Assembly: GCA_002929055.1 (NCBI GenBank)
Contig: PERY01000012.1
Coordinates: 17,649-81,648, forward strand
DNA length: 64,000 nucleotides
Direction: 5' to 3'
Origin: Methylocystis sp.
GTDB lineage: Bacteria; Pseudomonadota; Alphaproteobacteria; Rhizobiales; Beijerinckiaceae
Shown here in pieces: positions 46,950 to 54,711 of the stretch. Within the stretch, counting starts at the first letter, position 1; the number at the start of each line of letters is the position of its first letter. Made by a program: the position numbers and the translations under genes. The notes below the pieces were generated by a model. That model made no database searches, was not told where the DNA came from, and was given only the letters and a program-made list of their open reading frames with translations.

Positions 46950-48185
46950 TCACCCCGCCGCGCGCAACTGCGCAACCCGGACCGGGACTGGCGGATGCGA
47001 AAAATAGAACTGCGCATAGAGCGGATCGGGCGTCAGCGTCGCGAGATTGTCGCGCGTGAGACGGGTGAGCGCTGAGATCATGGGCTCCTTGCCGACGATC
47101 CGGCGGGCGAAATCGTCGGCCTCGAACTCGTTCTTGCGCGAATGCCAGGCCATGAGCGGCGTGAGCACATGCGACAGCGGCTCCTTCGCGAAAAGCAGCG
47201 CGACGAAAACCACGCCGGGATCGTTCGGCAGGCCAAACCAGCCCGCGAAGGTCGCATCGCCGAAAGCCCAGTAGAGCACAGCGAAGCCGATGAAGGCGAT
47301 GACGGCCGCCATCAGGATCATCTGTCGCACATGGCCGTATTTGAAATGGCCGAGTTCATGCGCGAGGATCGACTCGATTTCCTCCAGCGAATGCTTCTCC
47401 AGGAGCGTGTCGAAGAAGACGATGCGCTTGGCCTTGCCGAAGCCGGTGAAATAGGCGTTGCCATGCGCCGAACGCCTGGACGCGTCCATCACGTAAAGGC
47501 CTCTGGACTCGAAGCCGCACTTTTGCAGCAGCGCCTCCATGCGTGCCCTGGTCGAGCCTTCTTCCATAGGCGTGAACTTGTTGAAGAGCGGCGCGATGAA
47601 GGTCGGATAGATCACCGTCATCGCGATGGTCAGCCCCATAAAGGCGACGAAGGCGAAAAGCCACCATGTGTCGGGAAGCGCGCCGAGCAGCCAGAACATG
47701 CCGTAAAGCAGCGGCAGGCCCAGCGCGAGCCCCAGCGCGACGCCCTTCGCTTCGTCGAGGAAAAACATCTTGAGCGTGAGGCGGTTGAATCCGAAGCGCT
47801 CCTCGAGCCAGAAGGCGTTGGCGAGCGAAAAAGGCAATTCCATCACATGGCCGATGAAACCCACCGCCAGGACGAAGGCGACGCTGCGCGTCATGCCCGG
47901 CTCAAAATATCGCGAAACCAGCGCATAGAGCGGCGCCATCAGGACCGCGAGCCACAGAATGGAAAGGAGCGCGTCGTAAAGAGTCTCCGCCATGGCGAAG
48001 CGCGTGCGCGCGATCGTGTAATCCGCGGCCCGGCGATGATCCTCGAGCGTGACGTCGCGGGCGAAATCCGCCGGCACTACGTCGCGGTTCGCCGCGACAT
48101 TGTCGGTCTGGCGTTTGCGCAGATAGACGCCCAGCGCCGCCGACACGGCGATCGCGATGCAGATAAGGACGCCCATAGCGCTCAT
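46950..48185 (-). CDS. M48 family membrane metallopeptidase (Ste24/CAAX-protease type)
   Basis: A 411-residue polytopic inner-membrane zinc protease. The zinc motif is IESILAHELGHFKYGHVRQ near residue 274, preceded by NAYFTGFGKAKRIVFFDTLLEKHS and followed by EFEADDFARRIVGKEPMISALTRL with the third ligand Glu. N-terminal membrane helices and the MTRSVAFVLAVGFIGHVMELPFSL and NRLTLKMFFLDEAKG segments fit the Ste24 group rather than short HtpX. Bacterial members act in membrane protein quality control. The final residues VRVAQLRAAG are within the family range. It is likely monocistronic. Confidence 0.9.
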   Translation of the reverse strand: MSAMGVLICIAIAVSAALGVYLRKRQTDNVAANRDVVPADFARDVTLEDHRRAADYTIARTRFAMAETLYDALLSILWLAVLMAPLYALVSRYFEPGMTRSVAFVLAVGFIGHVMELPFSLANAFWLEERFGFNRLTLKMFFLDEAKGVALGLALGLPLLYGMFWLLGALPDTWWLFAFVAFMGLTIAMTVIYPTFIAPLFNKFTPMEEGSTRARMEALLQKCGFESRGLYVMDASRRSAHGNAYFTGFGKAKRIVFFDTLLEKHSLEEIESILAHELGHFKYGHVRQMILMAAVIAFIGFAVLYWAFGDATFAGWFGLPNDPGVVFVALLFAKEPLSHVLTPLMAWHSRKNEFEADDFARRIVGKEPMISALTRLTRDNLATLTPDPLYAQFYFSHPPVPVRVAQLRAAG

Positions 48186-48262
48186 TGAACCGCTCCGATT
48201 TGCTGATCTTGGTCAAATATAGTCGTTCTGACCCAGCTTTGCGAGTGGGCGCGCCAGCGTCG

Positions 48263-49243
48263 TCAGCCGCGACGCAAGAGCGCGTCGCGAGCGGCGTTCA
48301 GGGCTGCGGCCCGCTCCACGGAGCCGCCGTGATCGGGATGGGCGCGTTTGATCTGCGAGCGGTAGGCGCGTTCGATCTCGCGCTTGGTGGCGCTCATCCC
48401 AACGCCAAGCACCGCGCGGGCGCGCGCGTCGGCGCTCATGGCGGCGTCACGTGGCGGTTGTGAGTTGCGCTGGCCGAAGCCGGCGTCGCCCGCCTGCGCC
48501 GCTTCCGAGTCGTCCGTCGCGCGGCGCGCGCCCCCCTTGCTCTTGAATGGCGTGGGTTTCTCACGGCGGCTGCGCGACTCCTCCTCGGCAATCAGCCCAA
48601 AGTCGCAGAGCGCCTCGCGCAGCCGGTAGCCCATATCGTGCCCCAGCAGAATGAAGACGGCCGCAAAGACGGCTGCGGCCAGCCCGCGTTCGATGAGAAG
48701 GACGGCTGGCAAGGCCACCGCGTTCAGCCCGTGGCCGAAAGCGTCGCCACCCGCATTCGCCCTGCCCCCGAAATGCGCCGCCGAAGTGACGAAGTAATCC
48801 AGCATCTGCAACGACAGGCCGTCGAAGATTTTCGGCGCGAAGCTGATTCCGACAACGGCGACGACCCAGAAGGCGTTAGACCAGCCGCGCGCTCGAGAAC
48901 TCGAGAAACCGCGCCAGCCGCCATAAGCAAAGGCCATGAAAATGGCGACCAGGCATCCGAAGGTCTGCACATTTGCGCCAGCGGCGAGCGCATGACGCCC
49001 CGCCGTGTTGGCGGCCGCCGCCAAGGGGAAGTAGCCCGCCTCCGCATAGCGGCGCAAAACAGCGTCGTTCGTCAGCAGTGGCGCAAGTTCGGGGGCCTCT
49101 GTGACGTAGAGCGCCAGGAAGATGACCAGCGTAAGACCCATGACCGCAAGCGCGGCGTTCGCCGCGGGCACGATCATGCCGCGCTTCTCACCGTGGTCCA
49201 CCACCGGCCAGGCCGCGTCGAAAGGGTCGAAGTTGATGTCCAT
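48263..49243 (-). CDS. Polytopic membrane protein with C-terminal J domain
   Basis: A 326-residue protein. Residues 1-215 carry about four to five membrane helices (MIVPAANAALAVMGLTLVIFLALYVT, FGCLVAIFMAFAYGGW, AFWVVAVVGISF, AVALPAVLLIERGLAAAVFAAVFILLG). A charged linker follows (EEESRSRREKPTPFKSKGG), and a J domain occupies about residues 268-326 (ARAVLGVGMSATKREIERAYRSQIKRAHPDHGGS) with an intact HPD motif. J domains recruit DnaK/HSP70, so the protein may tether DnaK at the inner membrane. The gene starts 10 bp after the deacetylase gene ends and probably shares its transcript. Confidence 0.8.
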   Translation of the reverse strand: MDINFDPFDAAWPVVDHGEKRGMIVPAANAALAVMGLTLVIFLALYVTEAPELAPLLTNDAVLRRYAEAGYFPLAAAANTAGRHALAAGANVQTFGCLVAIFMAFAYGGWRGFSSSRARGWSNAFWVVAVVGISFAPKIFDGLSLQMLDYFVTSAAHFGGRANAGGDAFGHGLNAVALPAVLLIERGLAAAVFAAVFILLGHDMGYRLREALCDFGLIAEEESRSRREKPTPFKSKGGARRATDDSEAAQAGDAGFGQRNSQPPRDAAMSADARARAVLGVGMSATKREIERAYRSQIKRAHPDHGGSVERAAALNAARDALLRRG

Positions 49244-49253
49244 TCTCCCTAGC

Positions 49254-50309
49254 TCAGGCCGCAACGCGCCGGCCGCGATTCATCACCGCGAAGGGGGCCC
49301 CGCTCAGAAGAATATCCATCACAACGAGACTTTGATGCTTGCCATTGACCGAAAGCCGCGGCAGCGCGTGGAGGTGCGTGCGATGCTCCGGAAAGATCAC
49401 GCCGGGCCGCGTCGTCACCGCGCTCGCAAAGCCAAGCTCCGTCGCGAACTCGAATTCGCGCCGCCCTGCCGATGTGGGGTCGCCCACGGGATAGCAGAAA
49501 TGGGCGGGCGCGGCGCCCGTTTCGAGCGCAATGCGGTCGCGGCTCTCCGCCATCTCGCGGCGCGCCTGCGCAGCCTCCAGCTTGGCGAGGCGCGGGTGCG
49601 TCAGCGAATGCGCGCCAATCGTCGCAAGTTCGTGGCGGCCGAGGTCGGCGATCCCGCTCCAGTCGAGACAGGCTTCGCGCGTCAGCGCGAGCGAGTCGAC
49701 CCCTGCCTGCGCGGCGAGCGCGGCGACGACGTCGAGCAACTGCGCTTCGTCGCCGTCTCGGATAGCCCAATAGACCTCGCTGAAGGCGTCGCTTTTCTCG
49801 TCCTCCGTCGCGCAGGCGCGCGCAATGCGTCGGCCGTCCACGACGACCTCAACACGCGTGAGGCGGCGGAAGGCCTCTTCCATCTCGATCCACCAAAGGC
49901 GCGCTGAATGGCTTGCGAACCCATCGGTCACATAGGCGACGAAGGGCGCCCGATGACGCTCCAGGATCGGCAGCGCATGTTCGGCGAGATCGCGATAGCC
50001 GTCGTCGAAAGTGAGAACGACGAAGGGGCGCGCCGGCGGCGCACTGGCCTGCAAGGCGCAAAGCGCGTCGTCGAGCGAAAGGATGTCGTAGCCCTGCGCG
50101 CGCAGATGCGTGAGCAGGCTGTCGAGAAACTGTGGCGTGATCTCCAGCCCGGCATTCGGGGCGAAGCGATCCGAAGGCGCCGGACGCACCCGATGAAACA
50201 TGAGGATAGCGCCCAATCCCCGGGTGAAGGGCGCGGCGAGACGATGCGCGCCGCTGGCGCGAAACATCTCCATTCCGGCCTCGATCGCGCGCTCGCGCCA
50301 AGTCGGCAT
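49254..50309 (-). CDS. Polysaccharide deacetylase (NodB homology, CE4) family protein
   Basis: A 351-residue protein. The NodB domain has GAILMFHRVRP, VVLTFDDGYRDLAEHALPILERHRAPFVAYVTDGF near residue 100 (catalytic Asp pair), TIGAHSLTHPRLAKL (metal His pair) and CYPVGDPTSAGRREFEFATELGFASAVTTRPGV. Start at 50309 is preceded by CAGGAGGATGA. There is no obvious signal peptide, as in the cytosolic/membrane-side enzymes of exopolysaccharide loci. It probably deacetylates a sugar of the polymer or lipid-linked intermediate. It is divergent from the FemAB-like gene across a region with two perfect palindromes. Confidence 0.9.
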   Translation of the reverse strand: MPTWRERAIEAGMEMFRASGAHRLAAPFTRGLGAILMFHRVRPAPSDRFAPNAGLEITPQFLDSLLTHLRAQGYDILSLDDALCALQASAPPARPFVVLTFDDGYRDLAEHALPILERHRAPFVAYVTDGFASHSARLWWIEMEEAFRRLTRVEVVVDGRRIARACATEDEKSDAFSEVYWAIRDGDEAQLLDVVAALAAQAGVDSLALTREACLDWSGIADLGRHELATIGAHSLTHPRLAKLEAAQARREMAESRDRIALETGAAPAHFCYPVGDPTSAGRREFEFATELGFASAVTTRPGVIFPEHRTHLHALPRLSVNGKHQSLVVMDILLSGAPFAVMNRGRRVAA

Positions 50310-50331
50310 TCATCCTCCTGATCGAAAGATT

Positions 50332-50353
50332 TAGAATTAATCCTCTAATTCTA
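50332..50353. promoter_or_regulatory. Perfect 8-bp inverted repeat, candidate operator
   Basis: TAGAATTA (50332-50339) and TAATTCTA (50346-50353) are perfect inverted half-sites around ATCCTC, in a markedly AT-rich patch between the divergent deacetylase gene (start 50309) and FemAB-like gene. The 14-bp centre-to-centre spacing suits a dimeric helix-turn-helix regulator. AT content also suggests the promoter lies here. Confidence 0.55.
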
Positions 50354-50419
50354 CTATGGCTCTCCGATCTAACCGGAGGCGAAGGACGACCTTTGAAGAA
50401 CAGGTTTTGCACGAGAAAT

Positions 50420-50438
50420 GGTTACCAGTCCGGTAACC
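50420..50438. promoter_or_regulatory. Second perfect inverted repeat, candidate operator
   Basis: GGTTACC (50420-50426) and GGTAACC (50432-50438) are perfect 7-bp inverted repeats with a 5-bp spacer, 37 bp before the chosen FemAB-like start at 50475. It has no T-tract and so is not a terminator. Its presence right after the alternative ATG at 50418 argues for the later start. Confidence 0.45.
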
Positions 50439-50474
50439 CGATGCGGGCTTCTGAAAGAGAGGCGGCCGCGTCCC

Positions 50475-51587
50475 ATGCCTGACGTCTTCTTGAGCCTCGA
50501 AGATTCGCGCCGCGACTGGGAAGAATTATTCTCCGTCGCGACGGCGAGCCCCTACCAGTCCTTCCAGTTTCTTTCCGAATGGTTCGACACCATCGGCCGG
50601 GAGGATGGCGCAACGCCCTTCGTCATCGTTGACCGCGACGAAGACGGACGCCCGCGCTGCCTCATCCCGCTTTGCGTCGAGACCCATTTAGGCTGTCGCA
50701 TTGCGACCTTCCTCGGGGGGCGCGAAAGCAATTTCAACCTCCCGCTCATCAGACCGGACGTCAGCTACGACGAGGCGCGGCTACGCGCGCTGCTCATGAA
50801 GGCGGCGCAGCGCTCGGACGCCGCGCCCGATCTCTTCTATTTCAGGAACCAGCCGCGCCGCTTCGAGGAATTCGACAATCCGCTCGTGTTCGCCGCTTCG
50901 AGACCCAGCGCAAGCTTCGCCTACGGCCTGACGCTTCCGGCGACAGCCGAGGCGCTGGCCGGGAAGTTCTCCAAAGATGCGCGCAAAAAGCTTCGCAAGA
51001 AGGAGGCCCGCCTCGCGCAAGTGGGTGAGCTTCGTTACGAACACCAGCCGACAGGCGACAGGGCCCAGGCGATCGTCGAAGCGCTCATCGTCCAGAAATC
51101 CACCCGCTTTTCCGAGATGGGCGTCGGCAATCTTTTCCATAAGTCAGGCCCGAAGGATCTTTTGCGGCGTACGGCCGCCAATGGCGCGATCGAGTTGCAC
51201 GCGCTGAGCGTCAACGGCCGGATCGTGGCGACTTACGCGGGGCTGACCCGGGGCGGGCGCTTTTCGGCGATGCTCAATTCGTTCGATATGGACGAAGAGA
51301 TTTCACGCTCGTCGCCGGGCGATCTGCTGCTTCATGCATTGATGCGCAACCTTGTTGAGCGAGGCTTCTCGAATTTCGACCTCGGCGCCGGCGAGGCGCG
51401 CTACAAGAACGCAGTTTGCGACGAAACGATCGAACTCTACGACACCATGCTTCCCGTTTCGGCCTGCGGCGCCCTCGCTGCGCCCATCTTCATGAACCTG
51501 CTCCGTCTCAAACGGCGGATCAAGCAGACGCCAGCTCTGGCGCGCGTCTTCGGGCGGCTGCGAAGACTTGTCAAAGTCGCCCGCTAG
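50475..51587 (+). CDS. FemAB/GNAT-like acyltransferase of exopolysaccharide locus (Acetyltransf_6 type)
   Basis: A 370-residue protein with two GNAT-like halves. The N-terminal part (LEDSRRDWEELFSVATASPYQSFQFLSEWFDTIG, PFVIVDRDEDGRPRCLIPLCVE) is the BioF2/FemAB-like opening. The C-terminal half, residues about 150-310, has KFSKDARKKLRKKEARLAQVG, IVATYAGLTRGGRFSAMLNSFD, and RSSPGDLLLHALMRNLVERGFSNFDLGAGEARYK. Such proteins transfer acyl or aminoacyl groups in polysaccharide or cell-envelope synthesis. An alternative start at 50418 adds 19 residues but lies over the palindrome. It converges on the Wzz-type gene (8-bp gap). Confidence 0.82.
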   Translation: MPDVFLSLEDSRRDWEELFSVATASPYQSFQFLSEWFDTIGREDGATPFVIVDRDEDGRPRCLIPLCVETHLGCRIATFLGGRESNFNLPLIRPDVSYDEARLRALLMKAAQRSDAAPDLFYFRNQPRRFEEFDNPLVFAASRPSASFAYGLTLPATAEALAGKFSKDARKKLRKKEARLAQVGELRYEHQPTGDRAQAIVEALIVQKSTRFSEMGVGNLFHKSGPKDLLRRTAANGAIELHALSVNGRIVATYAGLTRGGRFSAMLNSFDMDEEISRSSPGDLLLHALMRNLVERGFSNFDLGAGEARYKNAVCDETIELYDTMLPVSACGALAAPIFMNLLRLKRRIKQTPALARVFGRLRRLVKVAR

Positions 51588-51595
51588 AACCCTGC

Positions 51596-53713
51596 TCAGG
51601 CAGCGACGAGATCATCGGCGCTCGCGCGGCCTTCGAGAAGATGCGCGTCCGCGCCAGCTTGCGCCAACTGGTCCCGCAGCGTCTCGGCCGCTGCGTCGTC
51701 ACCGAGAACAAAGGCGAGATCGACATGCGGCGCGAGGCGCAGCGCCTGGTCTCGAGACGCAGCGAAAACGACAAAGTCATAGGTGTGCGCGAGAGCCGTG
51801 ACGACGAGAGCGAGATCATACTGCTCGTCGCCATCCGATACGCCGCCAGGCAAAACATGCAGGCGCGACCCCACGTCGCGATGAATGACTTCTCCGAAAT
51901 CCGCAACGCCCGCAGCAAGATCGGCCATACCCCTGGGCGGCGAATGCGGCGAATGGACGAGGGCGTCGTAGACCTTCGCGCCACGGTCGACGACGGCGAG
52001 CAGCGCCCGCCCGCGCCGGGCCAGATTCCGTCCCAACGCAATCACGGTTTCCGAAGGCTTGCCTTCGCTGTCGCAGCAGGGCGTGACCAGAACCTTCACA
52101 CATGTGGTCGCGGCCCGGGCCTTGTCGATGCGCACGATCGCCGCCGCTTCCGGGTCGGTCGCCGACGTCGGCATCGTCGCCGTCATGGCGTCTGCGTCGG
52201 GTAGAGCGATGACAGGCGACTCTTCGGCCGATGGCGCACTCTCCGCCACAGCCTGTTGCGGCGCAGGAACAGACCAAAGAGCGGGAACGGGCTCTAGCGC
52301 CGGAGAATCCACCCGCGCGCGGCCGGTTAGCATTTCGCCGGCGACAATCGCGCCCACCGACAGGATCAACATGGCGAGCGTGGAAAAGGCGATGATCGGA
52401 ATTTTCTTCGGGAAGGACGGAATCTGCGGGGCGAGCGCGCGCTGGATGACGCGCGCGTCGGCCGGCGTCGCCTTGACGTTCTCGCGCGCGAGCGCCTCCT
52501 GATACTTGGCGGTCTCCGACTCGAGCTGCTCCTTGAGAAGGCGGGCGACGCGCTCGAGGTCGCGCAGCTTGACCTCCTCCGAGCCGGCGACGCCGGCGAC
52601 GCGCTTCTGGTCCTCCATGACGCGGGTGAGGTTTTCTACCCGGGACGAAGCGATGCGGGCGTCGTTCTCCAGTGTGCGCGCGGTGCGCTCTGCGGTGGCG
52701 CGCCACTGTGCGTCGAGATCGGAAAGCTGTGCGTTCAATTCCTTGATGCGCGGATGCATCGGCAACAGGGTCCGCGATTCCAGCGCGAGCTGCGCCCGTA
52801 GCGACACGCGCTGCTCGAAGATGCGGCGGATGACCTCGTTGTTGGCGACGTCCGGGATTTCGCCAACGCGATTCTGGCGCAGCATCTCGCGAAGGAGATT
52901 GGCTTTGGCCTGGGCGTCGGCCTGCGTCGCCCGCGCGCTGGATAACTGATTATTGAGTTCGCCCAGTTGCTGGGTGGAGATGACCGTATTGTTGGCGCCC
53001 ACGAGGAGGCCCGTCTTCGATCGATAGATCTCGACCTTGCCTTCCGCCTCTGCGACGCGCGTGCTCAGGTCCGACACCAGTGTTGCAAGAGAATGCGCGG
53101 CGTCGCGCGCGATGTCGCGCTTCGCCTCCTGCTGCATTTCAATGTATGTCTGGGCGATGGCGTTGGCGCCGCGCGCCGCAAGGTCCGGATTGCGCGCGGT
53201 GAATTCGATCGTCAGGACGCGCGTCTTCGTCGGCGACAGCACCGACAGCTTGTCGGAAAATTTTTCGAGGATGCGGTCCTCTGGCGACATCAGCGTGGGA
53301 TCGCGCGTGATCCCGAGCAGCACCATGATGCGCGTGAGCGCGCCGACGCCGTTCGCCAGCGGATCGAACTCGACATTGCCCTGGAGATCGAGCTGCTTGA
53401 TCACGCGCCTTGCGAGATCGCGCGAAGTGAGAAGCTGGATCTGGCTCTGGACGCCCTCGGCGTCTGGACCGTTGCCGTCGACGCGCGTCCCCTTGTCGAT
53501 GCGCGTATAGAAATCGTCCTGATTTTCGAGAAGCATGCGCGCGTCGGCGGTGTAGCGCGGCTTGACGACGTTCACGAAGATGGCCGCGCCGACGAGCGCG
53601 ACGATCGTGGGGACGATCACCCACCACCGCTTCTTTGAAAGAGCCGCGCCGATCCGTGACAAATCGATTTCGTTTGCCGCGGTCTCCGTCTCTGTTGGCG
53701 CACTGGAACGCAT
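51596..53713 (-). CDS. Wzz/GumC-type polysaccharide co-polymerase with degenerate BY-kinase-like domain
   Basis: A 705-residue inner-membrane protein. ATG 53713 is preferred over 53743 because GGAG precedes it. TM1 is at residues about 30-50 (WWVIVPTIVALVGAAIFV), a large periplasmic region with long coiled-coils spans about 60-430, and TM2 is at about 434-454 (IPIIAFSTLAMLILSVGAIVAGEML), forming a Wzz/GNVR chain-length determinant. Residues about 535-705 resemble a bacterial tyrosine-kinase domain (VIALGRNLARRGRALLAVVD, GMADLAAGVADFGEVIHRD, LHVLPGG, YDFVVFAAS), but the Walker A is CCDSEGKPSETV with no GKT/S, and there is no Tyr-rich tail, so kinase activity is unlikely. Divergent from the Wza-type gene. 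Confidence 0.87.
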   Translation of the reverse strand: MRSSAPTETETAANEIDLSRIGAALSKKRWWVIVPTIVALVGAAIFVNVVKPRYTADARMLLENQDDFYTRIDKGTRVDGNGPDAEGVQSQIQLLTSRDLARRVIKQLDLQGNVEFDPLANGVGALTRIMVLLGITRDPTLMSPEDRILEKFSDKLSVLSPTKTRVLTIEFTARNPDLAARGANAIAQTYIEMQQEAKRDIARDAAHSLATLVSDLSTRVAEAEGKVEIYRSKTGLLVGANNTVISTQQLGELNNQLSSARATQADAQAKANLLREMLRQNRVGEIPDVANNEVIRRIFEQRVSLRAQLALESRTLLPMHPRIKELNAQLSDLDAQWRATAERTARTLENDARIASSRVENLTRVMEDQKRVAGVAGSEEVKLRDLERVARLLKEQLESETAKYQEALARENVKATPADARVIQRALAPQIPSFPKKIPIIAFSTLAMLILSVGAIVAGEMLTGRARVDSPALEPVPALWSVPAPQQAVAESAPSAEESPVIALPDADAMTATMPTSATDPEAAAIVRIDKARAATTCVKVLVTPCCDSEGKPSETVIALGRNLARRGRALLAVVDRGAKVYDALVHSPHSPPRGMADLAAGVADFGEVIHRDVGSRLHVLPGGVSDGDEQYDLALVVTALAHTYDFVVFAASRDQALRLAPHVDLAFVLGDDAAAETLRDQLAQAGADAHLLEGRASADDLVAA

Positions 53714-53873
53714 CGCTTCTCCAAGGGTCAGCGATAATTCCATATCCGATTATGGTTTAGGGCTGGTTAAGCTCGTCCGCATGGCGCGGGTCAAGGTTTG
53801 TTAACCATGAAACAATAAAAGGAGGAAGTCGCGTCGCGGCCCAGAAGTGGAAGACGGAGCCAACGGGAACGAA

Positions 53874-54473
53874 ATGGCGAACACGCTTGCCCTCAAAAAG
53901 GTGGCCGGCAAGACGCTCAATCTGGCGTTTGTTGCGTTGACGACCGGGGCGCTCGTGGCGTCCTGCGCGGTTCCAGGCTCCTATCGTCCGGAGCTCTACG
54001 CCGAGTCGGCTTATGTTCCGTATACGCTCGCGGCGGGCGACCGCCTGCGGATCATCGTCTTCGGGCAGGACGCGCTGTCCAACACCTATTCCGTCGACGG
54101 CGCGGGGCGAATCGCCATGCCGCTCATCGGCTCCGTGCCGGTTCAGGGCCTCCCCGTGCCCGCGGTCGAGCAGGAGATCGCCGCGCGCCTGCGCAACGGC
54201 TTCGTCCGCGAGCCGCGGGTTTCGGTCGAAGTCGAGGCGTTCCGTCCGTTCTTCGTCCTTGGCGAGGTCACCACCGCGGGCCAATATCCCTTCGTGGAGG
54301 CCATGACGGCTCGCACAGCGATCGCTATCGCCGGCGGCTTCGGACCGCGGGGCTACCAGGGGGCCGTAGACCTGACCCGCGTCATTGACGGGGTTCCGGT
54401 CACGGGACGCGTCCCGCTCGACACGCCAGTGCGTCCAGGCGACACGATCACGGTTCGCGAGCGCATTTTCTAG
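53874..54473 (+). CDS. Polysaccharide export outer-membrane lipoprotein (Wza/GumB type)
   Basis: A 199-residue lipoprotein. Signal peptide residues 1-30 and lipobox LVASC (Cys 31) follow ATG 53874; a GTG at 53847 is an alternative. The mature part has the Poly_export domain (YTLAAGDRLRIIVFGQDALSNTYSVDGAGRIAMPLIGSVPVQGLPVPAVEQEIAARL) and an SLBB-like repeat (FFVLGEVTTAGQYPFVEAMTARTAIAIAGGF). This short form lacks the C-terminal membrane helix of E. coli Wza and needs a partner for the outer-membrane pore. It works with the Wzz-type protein encoded divergently, and precedes the initiating transferase by 238 bp of apparently empty DNA. Confidence 0.9.
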   Translation: MANTLALKKVAGKTLNLAFVALTTGALVASCAVPGSYRPELYAESAYVPYTLAAGDRLRIIVFGQDALSNTYSVDGAGRIAMPLIGSVPVQGLPVPAVEQEIAARLRNGFVREPRVSVEVEAFRPFFVLGEVTTAGQYPFVEAMTARTAIAIAGGFGPRGYQGAVDLTRVIDGVPVTGRVPLDTPVRPGDTITVRERIF

Positions 54474-54711
54474 AACGGCGCCAGGTCAGTCTTATCGTGC
54501 GTGCGTGCGCCAGCAGGCCTTTTCCGCCATACGCCGGGCGCCATTCGTCACGACATGCGCCGGCCGAACCATGACAACCCCGATCTGGTCCGCGGGCTTT
54601 CCGATCGAAAGAGGGGCGAACGCATTTTACGGGGCTATCGAGACGCCTTGGTAGCGGCTCGTTCACGACCCTATGTCAAGGTGGCGCAACTTCGAATGGG
54701 AGAATGACAAG

